A stretch of 64,000 nt of DNA, taken from Bradyrhizobium lablabi (GTDB lineage Bacteria; Pseudomonadota; Alphaproteobacteria; Rhizobiales; Xanthobacteraceae). The translations under genes and the position numbers were made by a program. This document shows positions 46,754-55,324 of this stretch, in pieces. The stretch covers positions 3,906,001-3,970,000 of the forward strand of contig NZ_LT670844.1 in assembly GCF_900141755.1 (NCBI RefSeq). The letters are read 5' to 3'. Below the pieces are notes generated by a model, which had not been told where the DNA came from, did not search any database, and saw only the letters and a program-made list of their open reading frames with translations. Positions within the stretch are counted from its first letter, which is position 1; each line of letters begins with the position of its first letter.

Positions 46754-49258
46754 ATGTCGGGCGTAATCGTGGCGATGCGTCGGACCTTGCTGTCGTGCAC
46801 ATCACTGGCACGTAACGGCCTGATCAGTCTTGGCGGGACGCTGGCTTCAATCGCGCCGGCGTCGGCCGGCGATTCATCGCTGCTGGATGCGATCTCGGCC
46901 CATCTGCACTTGAATCGCCAGGAATTCGCGGTGCTGACCACCGCCTTGGCACTGCTCGGCTTTTCGGTGGTGGCGGCAATCCTTCTGATGCGCACTCGGC
47001 TGCGCGCGGCAAGAGGCGAGGCGCGGTTGCGCGCTGGCATCGCGGACCTGCAAGCCCAGGCCGATCGGTTCCGCGCGCTGTTGTTTGCCGAACCCCAGAT
47101 CCTGATCGCGTGGCCCGCGGGCGACAACCGTCCCCAAATCAGCGGCGATATTGCGCTTTTGATGCCACAGGAGGCCCCGCAACGCATCCTCGCCTTCGGA
47201 ACCTGGCTGCCGCCGGAGCCGGCGTTGCAAATGGATCATGCCGTCGACGCGCTGCGCGAGCATGGCGAGGGCTTTTTGCTCAATCTCACGACGTCGAACG
47301 GGCGCATCATCGAGGCATTGGGCCGCGCCATCGGCGGCCAGGCCATTGTGCGGATTCGCGACCTCGGCGGCCTGCGCCGGGAACTCGCCGAATCCAACCT
47401 TCGCTACAGGACGCTTCTCGAGGAGACCGAGTTGCTGCGCAACTTCGCAGCCGCAGCGCCGTGGCCGATCTGGGCCAAGAGCGCGCAAGGCGACCTTCGC
47501 TACGCCAATGCGGCCTATGCCAAGGCCACCGAGGCGGCCGGTGTCGCGGACGCCATCCATCGCAACCTCGAGCTGCTCGAAAGCGACCAGCGCGAGGAAG
47601 TGAGCCGGGCGCTCAATGACAATTCGGCCTTCACCGCGCGGCTGCCGATCGTGGTCGGCGGCGCGCGGCGGGTCTACGACGTGCATGCGCTCAACCTCGG
47701 CAGCGGCAGCGCCGGGATTGCGATCGACGCCGGCGAGGCGACGACGCTGCGCGAGCAGCTGGTGCGGATGGCGGAGGCGCATCGCCGCACGCTTGATCAA
47801 TTGTCATCCGGCGTCGCCGTGTTCGACGGCCAGCGGCGGCTCGCCTTCTACAACGATTCCTATCGGCGGCTGTGGGACCTCGACCGGGCCTTTCTCGACA
47901 GCAATCCCGACGATTCCAGCGTGCTCGACCGCCTGCGCGCCGCCCGCAAACTGCCCGAACAACCGGATTTCCGGGCCTGGAAAGTCAAGCTGCACGAGGC
48001 CTATCGCGCCGTCGAGCCGGAGAAAGACAGCTGGTATCTGCCCGACGGCCGCGCCTTGAGCGTCGTCACCACGCCGAACCCGGAAGGCGGCGTCACCTAT
48101 CTGTTCGACGACGTCACCGAGAGCCTCGACCTCGCCCGCCGATTCGACGGCCTGATCCGGGTACAGCGCGAAACCCTCGACAATCTCACCGAGGCGGTCG
48201 CGGTGTTCGGCAGCAACGGCCGCGCGCAATTGTTCAATCCGGCGTTTGCAAAAATGTGGAAATTGTCGGCCGACGCACTGCGCGAACAGCCGCATATCGA
48301 GACCGTGGAAGCCTGGTGCAGGCCGCTGTTCGATGACGCCGACATTTGGCAGACGATCCGCGAAGCCATCACGCGGATCGAGAACCGCGTCGAGGTGCCA
48401 CTAAAACTGGAGCGCCGGGACGGCAGCGTGCTCGACTGCATGACCATGCCGCTGCCCGACGGCGCCACCATGCTGACCTTCCAGGACATCACCGATACCG
48501 AAAACGTCGAGCGGGCGTTGCGCGAGCGCAACGAGGCGCTCGAGGCCGCCGACCAGATGAAGGTCGATTTCGTCCACCACGTGTCCTACGAATTGCGCTC
48601 GCCGCTCACCACCATCATCGGTTTCGCGCACTTCCTGTCCGACCCCGTTACCGGCCCCCTGATGCCGAAGCAGGCCGAATATCTCGGCTACATCACCGCG
48701 TCCACCAACGCGCTGCTCGCCATCATCAACAACATCCTCGATCTCGCCACCATCGACGCCGGGGCGATGTCGCTCAACATCGGCTCGATCGATATCCGCA
48801 AGACCATCGAGGCCGCCGCCGAAGGCATCCAGGACCGGCTCGCCACCGACCGCATCCAGCTCAAGGTCGATGTCGACCCCAATATCGGCAGTTTTGTCGG
48901 TGACGAGCGCCGCGTGGTGCAGGTATTGTATAATCTATTGGCCAATGCGGTCGGATTTTCGCCTCAGGATGGGACCATCGGCTTGAGCGCCAAACGCACC
49001 GAACACAGCGTCATTTTCGCCGTGACCGATTCCGGGCCGGGCATTCCGCCCGACGTCAAGGACAAGGTGTTCGACTGGTTCGAGTCCCATTCCCACGGAT
49101 CGCGGCACCGCGGCGCCGGTCTCGGCCTGTCGCTGGTGAAGTCATTCGTCGAACTGCATGGAGGCAAGGTGGACGTCAATTCAATCGTCGGCAAAGGCAC
49201 GACCGTGACCTGCAATTTTCCGATCGATCAGGCTGCGCATCGCAACGCCGCGGAATGA
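46754..49258 (+). CDS. divL: DivL-type tyrosine kinase-like cell-cycle regulator (PAS/HisKA/HATPase)
   Basis: An 834-residue membrane sensor. An N-terminal membrane segment (about 60-80, LTTALALLGFSVVAAILLM) is followed by several PAS-like domains (about 220-590), a HisKA domain and an HATPase domain (GDERRVVQVLYNLLANAVGF, DSGPGIP, GAGLGLSLVK). In the H-box the acceptor His is Tyr612 (HHVSYELRSPLTTI), the hallmark of DivL, which controls the CckA-CtrA pathway in Caulobacter. The ATG at 46754 is preferred over a TTG 12 bases earlier. It overlaps tsaE/amgK by four bases. Confidence 0.88.
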   Translation: MSGVIVAMRRTLLSCTSLARNGLISLGGTLASIAPASAGDSSLLDAISAHLHLNRQEFAVLTTALALLGFSVVAAILLMRTRLRAARGEARLRAGIADLQAQADRFRALLFAEPQILIAWPAGDNRPQISGDIALLMPQEAPQRILAFGTWLPPEPALQMDHAVDALREHGEGFLLNLTTSNGRIIEALGRAIGGQAIVRIRDLGGLRRELAESNLRYRTLLEETELLRNFAAAAPWPIWAKSAQGDLRYANAAYAKATEAAGVADAIHRNLELLESDQREEVSRALNDNSAFTARLPIVVGGARRVYDVHALNLGSGSAGIAIDAGEATTLREQLVRMAEAHRRTLDQLSSGVAVFDGQRRLAFYNDSYRRLWDLDRAFLDSNPDDSSVLDRLRAARKLPEQPDFRAWKVKLHEAYRAVEPEKDSWYLPDGRALSVVTTPNPEGGVTYLFDDVTESLDLARRFDGLIRVQRETLDNLTEAVAVFGSNGRAQLFNPAFAKMWKLSADALREQPHIETVEAWCRPLFDDADIWQTIREAITRIENRVEVPLKLERRDGSVLDCMTMPLPDGATMLTFQDITDTENVERALRERNEALEAADQMKVDFVHHVSYELRSPLTTIIGFAHFLSDPVTGPLMPKQAEYLGYITASTNALLAIINNILDLATIDAGAMSLNIGSIDIRKTIEAAAEGIQDRLATDRIQLKVDVDPNIGSFVGDERRVVQVLYNLLANAVGFSPQDGTIGLSAKRTEHSVIFAVTDSGPGIPPDVKDKVFDWFESHSHGSRHRGAGLGLSLVKSFVELHGGKVDVNSIVGKGTTVTCNFPIDQAAHRNAAE

Positions 49259-50778
49259 ACCCTCCCACGACATTCTCGCTGGCGCTGTCGAACGAGAGCG
49301 CAACCGCGCATTTGATGGCCGATCTCGCGCTGCTGATCGGCCCGGGCGATGTCATCACCCTTTCGGGCGACCTCGGCGCCGGCAAGACCGCAGCCGCCCG
49401 CGCCATGATCCGCTATCTGGCCGACGACGATTCGGTCGAGGTTCCAAGCCCGACCTTTACGCTGGCGCAGGCCTACGACCTGCCGCCGTTTCCATTGCTG
49501 CATGCGGACCTCTACCGCATCAACGATCCGATCGAACTGGAAGAGATCGGCCTGTCGCCATTGCCTGAGGGGACGGTAGCGCTGATCGAATGGCCGGAGC
49601 GCGCGCCATCGGCCTTGCCCTCCGACCGCATCGATATCGCGCTGAGCCACCGTCCGGCGCTGGGCTCGACCGCGCGGGCCGCCGAAATCACCGGCTACGG
49701 CAAGGCGGCCCCACAGGTCGCGCGGCTCAAAGCGTTGCGGCAATTTCTCGACGGCGCGGGCCTTGCGGAGGCAAAACGCCTGCGCATGCCCGGCGACGCG
49801 TCGATACGTTCCTATGCACGGCTGGTCCGCGACGATGGCGTCGTGATCCTGATGAACTTTCCGCGGCGCCCCGATGGGCCGGCGATCTATGACGGAAAAT
49901 CCTACAGCGCGGCCGTGCATCTGGCCGAAGACGTCAAGCCGTTTGTCGCCATCGATACCGGCCTGCGCGGCCGCGGTCTCTCGGCGCCGGCGATCCATCA
50001 TGGCGACCTCGACCAAGGATTCCTGATCACCGAGGATTTCGGCAGCGCCGGTTTTGTCGAGGGCGATCCACCGGCGCCGATCGCGGAGCGTTATGAGGCC
50101 GCAACCGATTTGCTGGCGGCGCTGCATCGCGAAGCCTTGCCCGAAATCCTGCCGCTGGCGCCGCAGATCGAATACGCCATCCCCGCCTTCGACACCGAAG
50201 CGTTGCTGGTCGAAATCGGCCTGATGCTGGAATGGTATCTGCCCGACCGCGGCATCGAGCCGACCAACAATCTGCGCGCCGAATTCGTCATGATGTGGCG
50301 CGATCTCCTGGCCAAGCCCGCCGCCGCCGCGAAAACCTGGGTGTTGAGGGACTTTCATTCCCCCAATCTGATCTGGCTCGGCGAGCGATCGGACACGGCA
50401 AGGGTTGGCATCATCGACTTCCAGGACGCCGTGCTCGGGCCTGCCGCCTATGATCTGGTGTCGCTGTTGCAGGATGCGCGGATCGACGTGCCGGAAACGC
50501 TCGAGCTTGCGCTCCTGACGCGCTACATCAAGGCGCGGCGGGCGTCCGACGATGCCTTCGATCCGGCCGAATTCGCCGAGCTTTATGCCATCATGTCGGC
50601 GCAGCGAAACACCAGGCTGCTCGGCACCTTTGCGCGGCTCAACCGGCGCGACGGCAAGCCGCAATATCTGCGTCACCAGCCCCGGATCTGGACTTATCTG
50701 AGCCGTTCGCTGGCGCACCCCGTGCTCGCGCGTGCGCGGGACTGGTACAAAGCCAACGTCCCGCCGCCGCTTCGGTAG
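49255..50778 (+). CDS. Fusion of TsaE (t6A ATPase) and AmgK-like sugar kinase
   Basis: 507 residues in two parts. Residues 1-150 are TsaE, the P-loop ATPase of the t6A complex (GDLGAGKT at 38-45, VPSPTFTLAQAY, LHADLYRI). Residues 160-507 are an aminoglycoside-phosphotransferase fold with catalytic LRDFHSPNLIWL and metal GIIDFQDAVLGPAAYDLVSLL, matching AmgK, which phosphorylates cell-wall amino sugars at the anomeric position. Coding is continuous, so this is a true fusion. It overlaps divL by four bases, and the MurU partner gene lies 528 bases on. Confidence 0.9.
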   Translation: MNPPTTFSLALSNESATAHLMADLALLIGPGDVITLSGDLGAGKTAAARAMIRYLADDDSVEVPSPTFTLAQAYDLPPFPLLHADLYRINDPIELEEIGLSPLPEGTVALIEWPERAPSALPSDRIDIALSHRPALGSTARAAEITGYGKAAPQVARLKALRQFLDGAGLAEAKRLRMPGDASIRSYARLVRDDGVVILMNFPRRPDGPAIYDGKSYSAAVHLAEDVKPFVAIDTGLRGRGLSAPAIHHGDLDQGFLITEDFGSAGFVEGDPPAPIAERYEAATDLLAALHREALPEILPLAPQIEYAIPAFDTEALLVEIGLMLEWYLPDRGIEPTNNLRAEFVMMWRDLLAKPAAAAKTWVLRDFHSPNLIWLGERSDTARVGIIDFQDAVLGPAAYDLVSLLQDARIDVPETLELALLTRYIKARRASDDAFDPAEFAELYAIMSAQRNTRLLGTFARLNRRDGKPQYLRHQPRIWTYLSRSLAHPVLARARDWYKANVPPPLR

Positions 50779-50861
50779 TTTACCGGATATTAGCCAACCT
50801 CCCTCTAATCTGCGGCGACCCTGCCCGGGAGCGTAGGGCGCGGCTCATGTGCTGGAGCGAA

Positions 50862-51179
50862 ATGATGGTGTCGGAACGTCGCAAGGGCGAACGCGTCACA
50901 TTCGAGCGCGGCATCGGCGCGCATATGATGGGCATCGACGGCACCTGGCGGCGCGAATGCACGATGGAAGACGTCTCGGAGACCGGCGCCAAGCTCACGG
51001 TCGAAGGCTCCGTCGAGGGCTTGCACCTGAAGGAATTCTTCCTGCTGCTGTCGTCCACTGGCCTTGCCTACCGCCGTTGCGAATTGGCCTGGGTCAATGG
51101 CGATCAGATCGGCGTCAATTTCCTCAAAACCGGCGACAAGAAGAAAAAGGCGATGCGGCGCAGTACGGCGGATGTATGA
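50862..51179 (+). CDS. PilZ domain protein (putative c-di-GMP receptor)
   Basis: 105 residues forming a single PilZ domain. The c-di-GMP contact motif RxxxR is RKGER (7-11) and the D/NxSxxG motif is DVSETG (37-42). A lysine-rich tail ends the protein. The ATG at 50862 has a GGAG site five bases upstream; an ATG at 50847 would add five residues. Placed between the AmgK and MurU genes, so c-di-GMP input to envelope or cell-cycle functions is possible but inferred. Confidence 0.85.
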   Translation: MMVSERRKGERVTFERGIGAHMMGIDGTWRRECTMEDVSETGAKLTVEGSVEGLHLKEFFLLLSSTGLAYRRCELAWVNGDQIGVNFLKTGDKKKKAMRRSTADV

Positions 51180-51306
51180 ACGCGCCCGACGCTCCGGTCG
51201 CACAATCGTCATGCCGGGCGGCTATGGCATCAACGACCGGTAGCCCTCGCGAATCACCGTGATATGATTGGCGTTATCAACAATCGAGCTTCGAGAAACT
51301 CCTGAA

Positions 51307-52029
51307 ATGTCGGTGAATCCTACAAAGGCCATGGTGCTCGCCGCCGGACTGGGCCTGCGCATGCGCCCGCTGACGGACCATATGCCGAAGCCGCTGGTGC
51401 GCGTCGCCGGCCGCCCGCTGCTCGATCATGTGCTCGACAAGCTCGGCGACGCCGGCGTCAGCGAAGCCGTGGTCAATGTGCATTATCTGCCCGACCAGAT
51501 CATCGACCATGTCGCCGATCGGACGCGGCCCCGTGTGATCATCTCCGACGAGCGCGATCAGGTGCTCGGCACCGGCGGCGGCGTCGTCAAGGCGCTGCCT
51601 CAGCTTGGACAGGCTCCGTTCTTCCTCGTCAATGCCGACACGATGTGGATCGACGGCGTGCGGCCCAATTTGGCGCGGCTCGCCGAGACCTTCGATCCCG
51701 CGCGCATGGATATCCTGTTGTTGATGGCGCCGACGACGAGCAGCATCGGCTATAATGGGCATGGCGATTACGCGATGCTGCCCGACGGGCCCTTGCGCAA
51801 GCGCCGGGAACACCAGGTGGTGCCGTTCGTCTATGCCGGCGCCGCGATCATGTCACCGTCGCTGTTCGCGGGCGCGCCGAAGAGCGAATTTTCGCTGACC
51901 AAATTGTTCGATTCTGCCAACGAGCAGGAGCGGCTGTTCGGCCTGCGGCTCGACGGCGTCTGGATGCATGTCGGAACCCCCGATGCGGTCGAGGCGGCGG
52001 AAGAGGCGTTTCTCGAAAGCGTGGCCTGA
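51307..52029 (+). CDS. murU: N-acetylmuramate-1-phosphate uridylyltransferase-like nucleotidyltransferase
   Basis: A 240-residue sugar-phosphate nucleotidyltransferase. The signature MVLAAGLGLRMRPLTDHMPKPL is at the N-terminus, with the metal Asp in NADTMWIDG and a C-terminal WMHVGTPDAVEAAEE. With AmgK it would form the MurNAc recycling route that bypasses de novo UDP-MurNAc synthesis. The ATG at 51307 is chosen; the longer frame from 51268 adds 13 residues not typical of the family. Confidence 0.88.
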   Translation: MSVNPTKAMVLAAGLGLRMRPLTDHMPKPLVRVAGRPLLDHVLDKLGDAGVSEAVVNVHYLPDQIIDHVADRTRPRVIISDERDQVLGTGGGVVKALPQLGQAPFFLVNADTMWIDGVRPNLARLAETFDPARMDILLLMAPTTSSIGYNGHGDYAMLPDGPLRKRREHQVVPFVYAGAAIMSPSLFAGAPKSEFSLTKLFDSANEQERLFGLRLDGVWMHVGTPDAVEAAEEAFLESVA

Positions 52030-52040
52030 CCACCCACCAT

Positions 52041-52069
52041 CGTCGTCCCTGCGAAAAGCGGGGACGACG
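52041..52069. repeat. Short GTCGTCCC inverted repeat
   Basis: CGTCGTCCC (52041-52049) and GGGACGACG (52061-52069) form a 9-bp perfect stem in the murU-addB gap. It looks like a minimal form of the 2080 and 32063 repeat ends. Confidence 0.6.
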
Positions 52070-52177
52070 ACCGGTTGTTGGGATGCGCCCGAGCATAACG
52101 GGCGCCTAACCAATTAAAAATCGCGCCCAAAATACGCCCATGCCATGATGCTTCCTGGTCCTCGAATCAGGAAGCTC

Positions 52178-55100
52178 ATGCGCGTTTTCAGTGTTCCCGT
52201 CTCGGTACCGTTCCTGCGCGCGGTCATTGCCGCGCTCGTCGATGGCCGGCTGGTCGATGGATTTGACGCGCGCGCGCACCCGGAAAAACTGGCGCAGGCG
52301 ACGCTTTATCTGCCGACCCGGCGCGCCGGACGGATGGCGCGGGAAATCTTTCTCGACGAATTGAACGCCGACGCCGTGGTGCTGCCGCGCATTGTCGCGC
52401 TCGGCGACATTGACGAGGACGAGCTCGCGTTCGCGGAAGAGGCCGAACAATACGGCGGCGCGGCGCCATTGGAGATTCCGTCAAAACTCGGCGAACTCGA
52501 GCGCCGGCTGACGTTGGCAAAACTGGTCGCTGCCTGGGCGAAAAGCCCGGTGTCCGCGCCGCTGGTCGTCGGCGGTCCGGCCTCGACGCTCGCGCTGGCG
52601 ACCGATCTGGCGCGGCTGATGGACGACATGGTGACCCGCGGCGTCGGCTGGGAAGCGCTTGACGGGCTGGTGCCGGATCAGCTCGACAAATACTGGCAGC
52701 ACTCGCTGGAATTCTTAGCGATCGCGCGGCAGGCCTGGCCGGCGCATCTTGCGGAAATCGGCAAGATCGAGCCGGCGGCGCGGCGCGATCTTTTGATCGA
52801 GGCGGAAGCAAAACGCCTGACCGGGCATCGCGACGGACCGGTGATCGCGGCAGGCTCGACCGGTTCGATGCCGGCAACCGCAAGATTTCTCCATGCCGTG
52901 AGCGCAATGCCGCACGGCGCGGTGGTGCTGCCGGGGCTCGACACCGACCTCGACGAGGAAGCCTGGCAATTGATAGGCGGCGTCAGGGACGCGCAGGGAA
53001 AATTCATCACGCAGCCGGCGTCGAACCATCCGCAGTTCGCGATGCATGCGCTGCTGCATCGATTTGGCATCAGGCGCGGCGACGTCGAGATTTTGAATGC
53101 GCCCTCGCCGCATGGACGCGACGTGCTGGTGTCCGAAGCAATGCGGCCTTCCAACGCCTCCGCGCAATGGCATCGGCGGCTGGGCGAGCCCGACATCGTC
53201 GGCAAGATTTCGGCCGGCATGACAAATCTCGCCGTGATCGAGGCTGCCAATCCCGAGATGGAGGCGCTTTCGATCGCGGTTGCGATGCGTGAGGCGCGGC
53301 ATCTGGACAAGTCGGCGGCGCTGGTGACACCGGATCGCGCGCTGGCGCGACGGGTGATGGCCGCGCTCGGCCGCTGGAATCTCGCCTTCGACGATTCCGG
53401 CGGCGATGCGCTGATGGAGACGCCGGCCGGAATCTTTGCGCGCCTCACGGCTGAGGCGGCGGCAAAGCAACTCGAGCCACCGACGCTGCTGGCACTGATA
53501 AAACATCCGCTGTGCCGGTTGGGCGGCGCGCAGGGCGCCTTCAGGGCCGCCATTGAAACGCTCGAACTGGCGCTATTGCGCGGCACCCGGCCACAGGCGG
53601 GAAGCGGCGGGCTGGCGCGGGATTTTGCGCGGTTTTTTGAGGAACTCGCCAAGCTCAATCGTGGCGAGACATCCTCGCTGCACCGCGCCGAGCCAAGGAC
53701 CAGGCTTCGAGACCGGGAAATCGAAGCGGCCCGCCAATTGATCAAAACCTTGCACGCAGCGCTTTCGCCGCTTGAAAGTCTCTCCTCCTCCAAGCCGTAT
53801 GATTTTGCCGAATTGGCAAAATGCCATCGCGACGTGCTGACGGCGCTCTCGCGCGATGAGCACGGCGTCGCCATCATATTCGATGGCCCGCAAGGATCGG
53901 CGCTCGCCTCCGCCTTCGACGATCTGCTCGGCGGTGGGGCGCAGAGCGGCCTGATGGTGCAGCTCGGCGATTATCCGGAAGTATTCCAGACCGCGTTCGC
54001 CGACCGCACGGTGCGGCGGCCGGAGGCGGCCAACGTCCATTTGAAGATTTACGGCCCGCTGGAGGCGCGGTTGACCCAATCCGACCGGGTCATTGTCGGC
54101 GGACTGGTCGAAGGCGTGTGGCCGCCGCAGCCGCGAACCGACCCGTGGCTGAGCCGGCCGATGCGGCACGAGCTCGGCCTCGATCTGCCGGAACGGCGCA
54201 TTGGTCTCTCGGCGCACGATTTTGCGCAATTGCTCGGCGCCGAGGACGTCATCCTCAGCCATGCTGCCAAAGTCGGCGGCGCGCCCGCGGTGGCCTCGCG
54301 CTTCCTGCACCGGCTGGAGGCGGTCGCCGGCGAAGCGCGCTGGGACGCCGCCAGGCAAGCGGGCGAAAAATATGTTCGCTTCGCCGAAGAACTGGACCGG
54401 CCCGACAAGATCGCGCCGATCCCGCAGCCGGCGCCAAAGCCGCCGCGTGCGACGAGGCCGCTAAAACTGTCGGTGACCGCGATCGAGGACTGGCTGCGCG
54501 ATCCCTATACGATCTACGCGAAATACATTTTGCGCCTGGCGCCGCTCGATCCCGTCGACATGCCATTGTCGGCCGCCGACCGCGGCTCGGCGATCCACGA
54601 TGCGCTCGGCGAATTTACGCAAAACTTCGCAACGGCCCTTCCCGACAGTCCGGCGTTGGCGTTGCGCGGCATCGGCGAAAAATATTTCGCGCCGCTGATG
54701 GAGCGGCCCGAGGCGCGGGCGTTGTGGTGGCCGCGCTTCCAGCGCATCGCCAAATGGTTTGCGGAATGGGAAATCGCCCGCCGCGGCAATATCGGCATCA
54801 TCGACGCCGAGATCGGCGGCGAGATTCCGATTCGCCTCGACAACGAGCGTACCTTCGTGCTGTCCGCGCGCGCCGACCGGATCGAGCGCCGCCATGACGG
54901 CACGTATGCGATCCTCGATTACAAGACCGGACAACCGCCGACCGGCAAGCAGGTGCGGATGGGATTGTCACCGCAGCTCACGCTGGAGGCGGCGATTTTG
55001 CGCGAAGGCGGGTTTGCCAATATTCCGGCGGACGCTTCGGTCGGCGAACTCGTCTATGTCAGGCTTTCCGGCAACAATCCGCCGGGCGAGCAACGATCGC

Positions 55101-55324
55101 TGGAGCTGAAGATCAAGCCGAGCGATCAGCCGCAACCGCCCGATGCCGCCGCGGACTATGCGCGACAACAGCTGGAAAAGCTGATCCGGCAATTCGAGGA
55201 CGAAGACCAGGCCTATACCTCGCTCAATCTGTCGATGTGGTCGAACCGCTACGGCGCCTACGACGATCTCGCCCGCATCAAGGAATGGTCCGCGGCCGGC
55301 GGATTGGGGATCGAAGAATGGTAG
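52178..55324 (+). CDS. addB: Double-strand break repair protein AddB
   Basis: A 1048-residue AddB of the alphaproteobacterial type. The N-terminal helicase-like region lacks a clear Walker A, as expected, and the C-terminal PD-(D/E)XK nuclease motif is AILDYKTGQPPTGKQ (about residue 920). With AddA it processes double-strand breaks for RecA loading. The ATG at 52178 has AGGAAG close upstream; an earlier in-frame ATG at 52145 adds 11 residues. The 3' end overlaps addA by seven bases. Confidence 0.93.
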   Translation: MRVFSVPVSVPFLRAVIAALVDGRLVDGFDARAHPEKLAQATLYLPTRRAGRMAREIFLDELNADAVVLPRIVALGDIDEDELAFAEEAEQYGGAAPLEIPSKLGELERRLTLAKLVAAWAKSPVSAPLVVGGPASTLALATDLARLMDDMVTRGVGWEALDGLVPDQLDKYWQHSLEFLAIARQAWPAHLAEIGKIEPAARRDLLIEAEAKRLTGHRDGPVIAAGSTGSMPATARFLHAVSAMPHGAVVLPGLDTDLDEEAWQLIGGVRDAQGKFITQPASNHPQFAMHALLHRFGIRRGDVEILNAPSPHGRDVLVSEAMRPSNASAQWHRRLGEPDIVGKISAGMTNLAVIEAANPEMEALSIAVAMREARHLDKSAALVTPDRALARRVMAALGRWNLAFDDSGGDALMETPAGIFARLTAEAAAKQLEPPTLLALIKHPLCRLGGAQGAFRAAIETLELALLRGTRPQAGSGGLARDFARFFEELAKLNRGETSSLHRAEPRTRLRDREIEAARQLIKTLHAALSPLESLSSSKPYDFAELAKCHRDVLTALSRDEHGVAIIFDGPQGSALASAFDDLLGGGAQSGLMVQLGDYPEVFQTAFADRTVRRPEAANVHLKIYGPLEARLTQSDRVIVGGLVEGVWPPQPRTDPWLSRPMRHELGLDLPERRIGLSAHDFAQLLGAEDVILSHAAKVGGAPAVASRFLHRLEAVAGEARWDAARQAGEKYVRFAEELDRPDKIAPIPQPAPKPPRATRPLKLSVTAIEDWLRDPYTIYAKYILRLAPLDPVDMPLSAADRGSAIHDALGEFTQNFATALPDSPALALRGIGEKYFAPLMERPEARALWWPRFQRIAKWFAEWEIARRGNIGIIDAEIGGEIPIRLDNERTFVLSARADRIERRHDGTYAILDYKTGQPPTGKQVRMGLSPQLTLEAAILREGGFANIPADASVGELVYVRLSGNNPPGEQRSLELKIKPSDQPQPPDAAADYARQQLEKLIRQFEDEDQAYTSLNLSMWSNRYGAYDDLARIKEWSAAGGLGIEEW

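Noticed and set aside
49255..50778. Frameshift or assembly error joining tsaE to a kinase gene
   Set aside because: The frame is continuous, both parts keep all motifs, and TsaE-phosphotransferase fusions are known in alphaproteobacteria, so it is treated as a real fusion.
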